Shown here piece by piece: positions 11,241-22,700 of a stretch of 64,000 bases of DNA. Origin of the DNA: Amborella trichopoda (lineage: Eukaryota; Streptophyta; Magnoliopsida; Amborellales; Amborellaceae); contig NW_006498246.1 of assembly GCF_000471905.2 (NCBI RefSeq), positions 667,570 through 731,569 on the forward strand. Direction: 5' to 3'. The translations under genes and the position numbers were made by a program. Position 1 is the stretch's first letter. The number at the start of each line of letters is the position of its first letter. The notes under the pieces are model-generated. The model was not told where the DNA came from and made no database searches. It was given only the letters and a program-made list of their open reading frames with translations.

Positions 11241-12759
11241 GCAAATGAGTAGTTGGAAAAAAAAAAACAAAGGACATTGGGTTTTTATTAACATGTACTC
11301 AGGTCTTGCTATCTAAGCATATTGTACATTTTGATTTCTATTTTGAGATATGAAATCTGAGAGGGTGGGGTGTGTAACAAAAATTTAGAATTGTCTTTTA
11401 GAATTTGAGTTTTGTTAATGGTACATCCATAATATCTATATTTCATATCTAATGGCGATCATAACCTCCTTATAATGAAAAGAAATAATCATATTTTATA
11501 CTTCATCTTTTCTTATTAATTAGGTTGTGAACTCTTTCTAGCACCTCTATGATGTACATTCCTTGTCTTTCATATAGTGACTTGGTTAAGCACGTCACAA
11601 ACTTAAAATTTGATGATCTTAAAAACATTTCATGCCAAGGTTCCGTCTGAAGAAACAAATATACATTTTTGCTCCCACGGGTGTTGCCTCTCTCTTGGAG
11701 TTGTTATAGCTCACTAAATAAACTAACTTTCTTCCATTTTCCTATATTGCTTCCATTCGCTTATTTTAGATCTCATGTCCCTTTTGAGCAATGTTTTTTT
11801 ATTTTATTTTGGGGCGGTAAGTTCCTTCAAAACTTGTAACCATAAATAAGCATTTTTCATGGTTGTCCTTATTCATTGTCTGTCTCATTTCCCATTGTCC
11901 TTGATTGATCTCAAAATCTCTTTAGGTAATATATACTATAGTACAAGAAGGTCATAATCATCATTATTTGTTGAATGTGAAATCTAACAGGTTGATATAT
12001 GTGATGTTTGATTTGATATCTAATAACTAAAGTGTTTGTGTGTGTCACCCGTTGTATACTTTCTAATTTTATAAACCAAATATCAATAGATTGCAATTTT
12101 TACTTGGCCCAAGTTCTAGGAAAAAAAGCAAAGTTTCACTTCGAAAGCTCATTAGACGATGTAGTTCTCACGTATGAACCCCCATGATGGCTCGAAAATC
12201 TAATTTTACTTATGATTATGAAATTTGAAGTTCCAAAAATGACATATATTTTACAAATCCATGGATACTATAAAATAAACGATCTAGATAATCTATTATA
12301 AGATATGCAAAAATCCTTATTTTTTTTATTTTCCAACAAATTTCAATTAGATATGAGGGCTTTACTTTTTCTTTTCGTCGTTGGCTTTGTTTTAACCTTT
12401 TGCTTCTCACTTTTTAAGATACCCCTCGAGAGTGCATACTGCTTAAAATAACCTTTCATGATCTCAAACATCTTACACATTGTTTAAAAACTTGGTGATT
12501 TCCTATCCGTATTGTTTATTTGGATGCGAAATCAGTTAGGATCGAATAGGTTTCCATAGTATTATAGCTCTCAACCTGTTCCCCCAAAACATCATTTTCA
12601 ATTTTTTTTTTTTTAGTTTATCTAATATTTTATATGGTCTCATCTAAATCCCAACTCTATAAACTTTTATTTTAATTTGATTTAAGTTTTTTTAGATCAT
12701 CAATCCAAATGACTTGAAAACGATCCGGATCGTCGATCCGACTCACAGAAATGGATAGG
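11241..12759. other. Intergenic AT-rich stretch upstream of the host gene
   Basis: No protein-like frame on either strand. GATCCGGATCG motifs at 12722-12742 recall the hAT-type ends at 1-37 and 9676, but no terminus or target duplication could be found. Confidence 0.4.
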
Positions 12760-13058
12760 CTTTGTTGTCATTACGATTAAAATAAGGTTATTTGAGCGTT
12801 ATCTTCGTCCTCGTTCAATGATTAAGAGAAAATTACATGAAGTTAGCGGGAGCCGGTGGGCCTGAAGAGAGAGTAATTGTTATTTGGCAAAAGGAGCTCT
12901 CTTTCTCTCCCTCTATTTTGTGGAAAGCTTTCCCATTCTCTCTCTCTCTCTTCAAGAGAGCGTTTGGCAGAAAACTTACCCCTCTCTACATCCCTATCGT
13001 TACAAAGAAAGCAAGCACTTTGTGGAAAAGATTTCCTCTGTCTTTGTCTTCTAAAGCC
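12760..13058 (+). promoter_or_regulatory. Putative promoter-proximal region / 5' leader of the SGR6-like gene
   Basis: This stretch precedes the chosen start codon and is strongly pyrimidine-rich (CTCTCTTTCTCTCCCTC at about 12896-12912, TCTCTCTCTCTCTTC near 12940), as often seen around plant core promoters and leaders. I see no convincing TATA box. An ATG at 12837 is in frame with the chosen start and would add 74 residues. Its context (T at -3) is weak, while the start at 13059 has G at -3 and G at +4. The transcription start is unknown. Confidence 0.4.
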
Positions 13059-13757
13059 ATGGCTGCTTCCCCCTTTGAACCTTCCCTTCACCAGCCAGGT
13101 TCTCATTTTTTCCTCTATTTTTATCATTATTTTCCAATGATTTTTTTGTAGCTTTTTTCTGAAGTTTCACTTTACTGGTTCAGAGGCCATACAGGTTCTG
13201 GTCGCTTCTCTAGGTGATGAATCCCCATTGGTGAGGGAAGCTGCCATGGATGCACTAAAAGAAATATGTCCCCTGTAAGGAACCAAAAGGACCCATCTTC
13301 TTCTCATTTTAATTCCAAAAGATATGTTTTTCTCGTTTCTCTGTGTACTAATATGTCCTTGTTTTGTCATTAGGAACCCATTACTCGTTCTGGATTGTTG
13401 TTTGGGTGCCGCTCGAGGTGGAAGAAGAGTAGGTTTTGCATTTTTGAAACTTTGAATTCATTTCTGTATTGGGTTTTTTGTTGTTTTTCCTTTTGTGGTA
13501 AAATTTGATGATTTTCGTGTTCTTCCTCAAATTGTTTTTTGATGATTTTCGTGTTTTGTTTTTTATTTACTTGTGTTTTTAGTTCAAAATTTTATTGGTT
13601 TAATGGGTTTCTGTTGCTGAATCAGAGATTTGGAAATATGGCTGGTGTATTTAGGACAATGGCATTTGCAGTTCATGTTATGGATGAGAGAGACATTGAT
13701 CATGCATTCTTGACCAAGCTGGCGAAAGTTGCGACAACAGAGATGATCTCTTCTAAG
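13059..13757 (+). CDS. SGR6: SGR6-like exons 1-4 (residues 1-106)
   Basis: Exon 1 starts MAASPFEPS and ends in phase 1 (donor at 13099). Exon 2 gives [20 protein letters not shown], the first helical HEAT unit. Exon 3 gives NPLLVLDCC and ARGGRR. Exon 4 gives RFGNMAGVF and ends [11 protein letters not shown]. The three introns here are short (85-197 bp), in contrast to intron 4, which follows directly (13758-26329). The ATG at 13059 was preferred because its product begins like other family members and its context (GCCATGG) is strong. Confidence 0.93.
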
Positions 13758-16700
13758 GTCGTTTCTTACCCACTTTGCCTCTTTTGGAGCATTTTGCAAA
13801 ATCAATTCTAAGTGAATGGAAGTGTTCAATGATGTTATATGCCAACCCACTAGTACCCAACGTTACGATTTTGGTATCCCATAATTAGAGAAACAAAATG
13901 CAACATTTTGAGTGACACTACAACACAAATGCATTTTAGATGAGAAGTAAGGGAGAGCGGGAACTGTCACACGTGTATGACTAGGCTCGACTGTTTTTTT
14001 TTTTTCGATCATATATATGACTAGGAGGAGCCCTCTCATCGGTCACATAAATAACCTAAGCATCAGATGTGTGCAAGTATTTGTGGATGAATGCAGGAAA
14101 CAGAGGAAATGAGTTAAGTTATGAGAGTTCCTTCAAGAGTTTTCTTGAAGCATTCTTGGGTTTTACATTTGTGGGGAAGATTTGAGAATGCACGCGTTGG
14201 ACCTAATGTCAGAGAGACGGAAAATTAGAATTGCACCATGGTGAGAGAAAATGTCGAAGTGGATGAATCACGCTACCATGTCTACTCTTCGTATCTATTG
14301 GGCTATCTAATTTCTTGTTGTGGCCAAGGTCAAGGGGTGCAATGAAAATGTGATGAGTTTCAACTAATGGTGGAAATCAGACTGTGCATACTTGTTTCAA
14401 GTAATGAAGGTCATCAATCAAATGATTGTTGTAGCTCCAGAGTTAGATAACTAAAATTTGTGGGGTTTGTTTCATGGTGGCTTTGGCATTGTGGCATTCA
14501 TACTCTAGCCGAACAATTGGAGGGCATTTGATGCGGACTGCTTTTCGAAGCCAGAACTTTTTACCCAGATATCTCTTTTGGAAGGTTTCAAACCTTGAAT
14601 TGACGATCTCTTTGAGATATACAACCTCATAATTTGTCTTTTTGTGATCATAACATGATAGAGTCAACATGGGCAGGAGTTCTTTGCTTGGAGTGCATAC
14701 TTCCCAAGAGACTTTGGAACAGTTAGCTGATTTGCTGGGATGCAAGATGGGGAAATTCCAGTGTAGATATTTGCGCTTTATCTATTTGCAGGAACAACAA
14801 AAGCATCTGTGCACCATGTGATTGAAAGGGTGGGAAAAAGGTTGGTCCCTTGGAAAGGTATGTTTCTTTTGATGGTTGGTAGTGCAGCATTTACTGAGGC
14901 AACTTTGAGCTCCATCCCTATATATTTTCTCTCTCCTATGAGCTCCACTTTCTGGAGTACAAAAGTTGGGGAGGATACAGAGGCAATATCTGTGGCAGGG
15001 GGAAGAACGACATGCCCAAAATTGATCTAGTCAAGTTGGAAGATGTTTGTAAGCCTAAACAAGTAGGTGGTTTAGGGTTAAGTATGTGAAACAAATCAAC
15101 GAGGTATTGCTAGGAAAATGACGTTTTGGTCTTTTGGAGAAGGGTAATTAATGCAAACTATAGAAACAAAATTGAGGAGCTAAAATGCAAAATATAAGAA
15201 GGTATTTGAGGACATCAAGTTATGGCGTGGTATTTCATCAGCGTCAAAATCATTTTGGGATGGGATTTGAATCAGAATTGGTAGTGATTATCAGACTTTG
15301 TTTTGGAGCTATGGATGGGGTGGGGACACACCTTTTCGAGGGCAATCCCCTAATCTTTATCGGGTGACCCAAGCACGGGAGGCAAGGGTCTCCGAATGCT
15401 ATAAAGGGTTTCTTGGGCCATGACATTTAAAAGAAACCTGGACGATTTGAAGACTATGGAACCATGTGTGCTTTTTGACTGTTTGAACTCAGTTTGTTTA
15501 CCCAGACAAGGCCTTGATAGACTTATTGGCGATATGAGTCTAAAGGGAAATTCTCAGTGCGATCATATGCCCATGCCCTGTCCCAAGGGGTTTGGAGCCC
15601 CTCCAAAGGGTGGTTGGTATGGTACGTTCCCATTTCTCGGATGCTATGCTTCAGATGATTGGTAGTCTTTGACAAAGTTCTCACGGCTGATGATGTGAAG
15701 CATAGAGGTATACAACTCCCTAATTGGCCAATGATCTTGCTGAATCATTAGCTTAGCTTACCTATCTATCTAGGTAGATAGGTAAGCTGATAATGGGGCA
15801 AGGATCTTGACTAAAGGATGTGAGCCTTTATCATGTCCAAAATTGGCCAATGATCTTGCTGAATCATTAGCTTAGCTTTTTTCTTTTTTTTTGGGCCAGG
15901 GTTTCCCACCAATTTGATTTTTTTTTTGTTTTCCACTCTTTATTCTCCTACTACTTACTTCTATCCATATGCTCTGCTTGGAGCAACTTGATGTAGCAGT
16001 TTCACCTCAAAGACTCAAAAAGAAAAAAACAAAAAATGTATGATCCTCACTTCTCTGGGCTTTTCTTAATTCAGATATTCAAGCTTCAAATTTTTGTTGA
16101 AATTTTCTGAAAAAATTAGCTACAAGTTTTATTTTCCTTGGTGTGTTAGGTTTCTTTCCTTATATTATTGACTCTTGGACACCCTCTAGAAAGATCAATC
16201 TTCTAGCAGATTGTGGACCCCATAAATTAGAAAGTCAGGTGTTTAAAATTTTCACAAGTTGGTTCCTTCATTGTTTCAAAAGCGAGTTTCCTAATTTGTT
16301 CAAGATTCTAGAATATCTTTTTCCATGTTCTGTATGCCCTCCCTAAAACTATAAATGAACTAGTTATCTATTTTTGAAAAGATCTAAAAGATTAAGAAGT
16401 TCAGGAAAGTAGAGCTAGCTTATCCATAGCTATTCAATAGAGGGATCCAAACATCTATAATTACTTGTGTACGCTTATAATTAATTCAATTCAAGTTGTG
16501 TAATAAAATTTGGGTTTTAATTGTGGCGGGACTTCACCTTTAGAAGAGAGATTCCATCACTCATTTTCTACAGATAGTGATTCTATAATTCTTGCATAGT
16601 TTGGAAGAGTCTCTCCAAAGGTTAGATCCCCTCTTCTTACCTTTAGAATAGAGATTCCTTAGATCTTTTTCTAGAGATAATGATTCTATAATTCTAGCAT

Positions 16701-19700
16701 AGGTTTGGAAGAGTCTTTCCAAAGGTTAGATCCCCTGTTCTTTTGGTGGAAAGATTCCCTTGGACCCTAGCTTGTAAGAATAGATTTTCTACCTGTGTAA
16801 GCTTGGAACCTTTTTTTATTCCTTCTTGTAATGCACATCCCCATCTAAGATTTTCACAATCTAATTCATGGCTTATTGAAGCTCATTTATATACTCTAGC
16901 CTTGTCTCTCTATACTTCAAGGAAACTAGCTCAAAGCTAACCTAACCATTTGACTACCCCTCTTAGCTTCAACCCAACTTTAAACCTAGATTTCTTTGGC
17001 AACCATCATGGTGTTAATTTCCAGCAAAGTATTCCTACCCTAAAATTCTTGAGCCAACTCCTAAAAATTAGAAAATTGTGAACATAAATAAAACTACCAA
17101 AGAAAGAAGTAAGGAAAACTAGAACTTTACAAATACTTGGATACACTTCATATTGAGAAAATAAAAAAGAGCATATTACCTCTCCTTCATGGCCAGGTTG
17201 TATTGCACAATGACAAAGATGTTTAGCTCGTCATGCTCTTGCCTATTTCTCTTATTTGTGTGGACGTGTTGGAAAATGCTCCGGTTCTTCTTTTACAGCC
17301 ACTTGTACTACACATCTTGTAGAGTATACGGACATCAAAAATTTGAAGGTTGTGGATCTTCCCACCAAATTGTATCCACCAATCCGCTTAAAATGAAAAT
17401 TGAATAATATATCTTAAAGAATTAGAGATTAGTACTTAATCAGACTAGTAAACATGAGACATTTTGATGACTAATGAGTTAATAAAAATAAAAATAAAAA
17501 TAAAAATTAATTACCTAGGAGCATTTCAACATGTAAGGCAACTACCACCGTTTGCCCATATAGGCCTAATGCATTCTGCTATGCACACATTTTCTTCCTA
17601 ATCTTCACTTGCATATGTCTGTCTGGGTAGTGGTTAAAACTTTTCTATCATGGTGTACATACAATGCCATGGTAACCTCGAGATGGGTTGAAAATGTGGC
17701 CTTGTTATGAAAACATTGTGGGTTAAGATAATAAGCACTTGCATTTATAATGTGATGCTGCTCCTTATCCCATGAATGATCAATACTTTTCCAATACTTC
17801 TCAGAAAGGCCCGTCTTGTGCTTAAAACATTTGCAATTTCCATTGTCCATTGTCTCGTATATGTACCCCAAGATAGGTCTAGAATCACTATCTGCATTTG
17901 TCAAAACCTTCACCAAGGGCTTTGTAATTCGAATTACATTGACAACATTTTTCCAAAACTGAATAGTCAAAACAAATTCTACCATCTCCTGCCTTCTCAT
18001 CTTCTTAGCCCTTATGGAATCCCGCAACTTAGCTGATGTAATCATGGATCTGAGGCCATCCTTTTGCTGCGATGTACACTGTAAAGTGAGGAAGTTTGTA
18101 GTAAATCAAGTAATGGTCAGCCCATATTTGTTGGGAGTGGGAGCCGGTACGGGAGCTGAAGTAGGAATGGGATCTTTGGATTTGAAGTTCCCTATCTTGG
18201 GAGTGCCTACTGTATGTACATTGGATTTCTTAGAAATACTTTGTACGTACATATATGCTATTTTTTAAAAGCGATTTAAAAATTGATTTAAAGAAATCAA
18301 GAAATGTATAATTCATTTCTAGCATCATTACACTTGCAAAACGAAAGCTCTATAGACTGAAAGTCCCATAAAAAATTGAGAAAGGTTGGACTTAGGGATC
18401 ACCTTAGTCCCTTACCTAATGAGACAAGGTGATTCGCTATGTTCAGTATTTCTCTCGGTTGTTGACAACCTTGGCAATTGCTCTCTTTGAGACCATCTAG
18501 GATTAGGGAGCCCTGTAAGTTTGATTTGACTCAGGCTGTTCATAGTTTGTTTTCAACTATTTTTGCAAACCACGACTGTGAAAAGGGAAAACAAAAATCT
18601 TATTCAGGTGGTCATTAGCTTCAAAATTGATAAAAAGTAAAAAAAAAAGGGCACAAAATCAAAGACGGGTTTAAAATTAAAAAACTATTGAAACTACTTT
18701 TTTTTTTTGAGTAAAGTTAACTTGTGTATTGCTTTGGAGTGTAAGAGAACAGAGGAGTGATCCAAGAGTACCCACAAGTCGGGTCTCTTATAAAAAAATA
18801 GGTCTTCTGCTTGGCCCTAGCTCCGTCTTTCGCCAGAAGATCGGTGAACTTGTTGGAGATTCTCCAGATATGCTTCCATGAGACATCCATATCCCTGCAA
18901 ATGTAAGCAATCTCATTAAAAATCGAAGATAGGTACCATGGGGGTGGTGAATTCCCGGCTGCCTAGGAAATGACATTTTGGGCGTCTCCTTCCACCAACA
19001 GGTGTGATTCAAGAGCGGTTGAAACTTTTGAGACCCAAGAGCAGGCCCATGGCCTAAGTGCTCGGAATAGGTGAACATGATATTGCGTTGATGGTCTCGG
19101 AAGACACCACCGGCTCCAGTAGGGCCAGGGTTCCCCCAGAGAGCAACCATCAAAATTAAGCTTGATGACGCCTTCGGGGGGTGGCAACTAGTTGTTGGGT
19201 CTTTCAACCTTATGTGGTTGAATATTCAAGATGTTTTCCCATTGGTTGGGAAAAGAGTTTGCTGAAATCTCGGAGAAGGCCTTGTGGTTGGAGGCCTAGA
19301 AGGTTACTAGAAAAGTAACCTTGTGGAAGAGTGCTGAGACTTCGTTTTTGTGACCTTGAAAGATCCTGGCATTCCTTTCTAACCAAATAACCCAGATGGT
19401 GGCTGCGATGGCAGCCTTCCACAAGATTTTACCTGCCTTCGACCAATGAGATACAATATACGAAGAGATAAGGACCTTGACCGAGGGTGGAGTTACCCAT
19501 TGGAGGCAAAACAACTGTAACAGTTGGCTCCATAGGTCGTTAGTGAGGCTGCAGTGAATGAAGAGTGTGGATTCGATTCCTCCTAGGATGCATCTGTTGG
19601 GGATTGAGATCCCTTTCCTTTGAAGTTGGTCAACTGTGAGGGCTTGTTGAGAGTAGGCAATCCAGTTGAAGGTCTGCACTTTGGGAGGAGCAATGGTAGA

Positions 19701-22700
19701 CCAAACCTTGGAGAGGACAGAGATAGGGTTGAGTTGGAAAGTGGGAGGTTGGATAAGCCTTTTGTAAAACGATGCCACCGAGAAGGTGCCTGAAGGCTCG
19801 AGAGTCCAAACTAGAGAGTCTTTCCCGTGTGGAGCTATGAAGATAGAATGCAAAGTAGCCGAAAGTGAAAGGAAATGGCTAGTTTCCTTGTTAGTGAGAT
19901 TTCTTCTGAAAAAGGGATTCCAAACTCTTCGGCTGCTATGGTAGAATCTTTGTTAGAGGCGAGAGAGTAAAGGGAGGGAAAGAGGGCCCTTAGGGGAGTG
20001 TGTCCTAACCAGAGGTCTGACCTGAAGACTCTTGATCCTTCTCTAGGATGAAATCAGATGAATTTTTTGATCAAAGGGAGGGAGGAGGCGAAGGATTTCC
20101 ATGCCCCTGAAGCCCTACTTGGACGTCTCCGTTCAGGCACCCAAGTTTCCTCCAAAATCCTGTATTTGCTGCGTATGACTTGAACCTAGAGGGAGTTGGT
20201 CTGAGTGGCTAAGTGCCACAACCATTTCCCTAGTCGGGCCAAGTTGTGTTTTCTTAGGATCCTAATCCCTAGCCCTCCCTGAAGTTTGGGTAGGCAGACC
20301 TTGTCCCATGAGATGCAGTGGCATTTGGTTTTCTTGGGTTGTCCTGACCAGAGGAAATTCCTCATTAGCTGGTCAAGGCAGTTGGCCACTGAGGCTGCCA
20401 TACGGAAGAGGGACATGAGGTAGACCGGAGCATTTGCTAGGGTTGCTTCAATCAGTGTGGTGCGGCCAGCCAGAGATAGATATCTCACTTGTCGTCTTGC
20501 TAGATGCCTGTCTACTTTGTCTATCACTTTAGACCACTGTCTCTTTTTTGGTTTTCCCAGTCCCAAGGGTAGACCAAGGTAGGTGGTGGGAAAGTCCTCC
20601 ACTTTGCATTCCCAATTTGGAATTAGCACTCTGGTTTCAGTGCCCACCCCCATCATCTTTGATTTATCCATGTTGACTTTAAAGCCTGTAGCTGCTTCGA
20701 AGCATTTAAGATAGAGTCTCAGGTTTTCAATTTCTTCTGGTGTAGCATCTAGGAACACCAAAGTGTCATCTACATATTGCAGATGAGACACCGTTGTGCG
20801 TTGAGGGCTGCATTTGAAGCCAGTGAGAAGACCTTTCTGTTACAAACAAGTGATGGAGCGGCTAAATACTTCTACTGCGATGGCGAAGAGAAAAGGGGAG
20901 AGTGGATCCCCTTGGCGGAGCCCCCTTGAGGATGGGAAGAAACCTTTTGGAGTCCCATTAATGAGGACCGAGAAATAAGGATGAAAATAGTAGCCTCCCA
21001 TCCACTTTCTCCAGAGATCCCAGAATCCCATTGTTGCCATCGTCTCGTCCAGTATTAACCAATCAACATAGTCATACATTTTCTCCCAGTGTATTTTGAA
21101 GATGAGACCGGGTTTCTTAGAGACGTGCCTGGAGTGTAGGCACTCATGTGCCACTAAAGCCCCATCTAGGATTTGCCTATCTTTGATGAAGGCTGACTAT
21201 GATGATGAGATGATAAGGGGAAGGACTTGTTTTAACCTTGAGGCCAGAACTTTAGCCAGAATTTTGTATGAGGAATTGAGTAGGCTGATTGGACGAAAGT
21301 TCTTTAGTTCCTCAGCCCCTTTGATCTTTGGAACTAAAGCTATGAAGGTGGCGTTGATGGCTTTGTGAAGGATTCCCTATTGGAAGAATTCCTCAAAGAA
21401 ACTAATGAAATTTGGTCGAAAGGTTTCCCAAAATATTTAGAAAGGGGCAATGGGAACTCTGTCAGGACCGGGGGCTTTGTCTTTGGCTAGGTCGTTGATA
21501 GCCTTTGAAATTTCGTCTTTGGAGAAGGGGCACTCCAGCTAAAGTGCCCAGTGGTCCGGAAGAGTTAAGAAACCGAGATTGGTCATCTTTGGTCTGGGCC
21601 CCAGAGGGGCAGTGTAGAGAGCCTGAAAGAAACCAAGGACGACCGACTCGATTTCCTTAGGTTGATCAAGATTTTGATTGCCCACCTTGATAGTGGAGAT
21701 AATATTGTCTCTTCTGCGATAATTAGCTATCCGGTGGAAGAAACATGTATTATGGTCCCTTGCTTTTAGCTAGTTTACTCTGGACCTCTAGAACCAATAC
21801 AGTTCTTCTTTTTTTAAAATGGAGAAGTGTTCCAACTTGGTTTGGGTTCCAAGGTTCGATTCAGTGGCTGTCAGAGGTCTGGACTCCTCTGTTTGGTCTA
21901 GGTCTTCGATGGAGTTGAGCAGAGAGGACTTAGTTTGTGAGTAGTTTCTCGGGATGGACTTACTCCAGGTTTTGAGGGAGGCTTTGAGAAGTTGGATTTT
22001 GGTTTGGAACCTATAGCTTGCTGTACCCGAAACCAGGGTGGAAAAGGAGTTCCACCATGTTGGAATCAGGGTGGAGAGCGAGTCCTCTTCAAGCCAGGCT
22101 AATACAAATCTAAAAGGTTTCGGTCTTCTCTTGGCAGCTTGAGTGTCCAAGAGAATGGGGCAGTGGTTTGGGTGGGTTTAGGCAGGGCCACAAAATGAGT
22201 GCCCGGAAAGTGTTCCTCCCAATCCAAGGAGAGGAGGAATCTATCTAATTTAGAGAGAAAGGGTTGGGATGAGTGGTCTGACCAAGTATAACGGTTTCCT
22301 TGGAGAGGGATATCTAGGAGTTCATTGTGACAGATGAAATCCAAGAAATCCATCATTCCCTGAGAGATGGTGGAATTGAAATTTCTCTCGTGGGACCATC
22401 TAGTGATATTGAAATCCCCACCCAGACACCAAGCAGGATGGGGTAGGGAAGCAACGTGGTCCAATTCAGCCTAGAACCGAGGTCTGAGAGAGGCTAAGTT
22501 GGGGCTGTAAATGGTCGAGAATTTCCAAGGGAAATCGTCTGATGAGTGTGAGAGAAGAACAGTGACAGAGTACTCCCCAATAGGGGAAGACAGGAAGATG
22601 TGTTAGACCACCCATATCCCCTTGAAGCCCCGACTGCAGGCAGAGACACCCACTGGCAAGGCCTTCTTCCCCAAACGAGGCGAATGAGTTGGAGGGTGGG

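Noticed and set aside
12843..13127. 94-codon minus-strand frame opposite the SGR6 start
   Set aside because: Shadow of the pyrimidine-rich leader and exon 1 on the opposite strand.
14443..14745. 100-codon minus-strand frame with [20 protein letters not shown]
   Set aside because: No family recognised, overlaps the start of a + strand LINE fragment, and has no gene context. Left uncalled.
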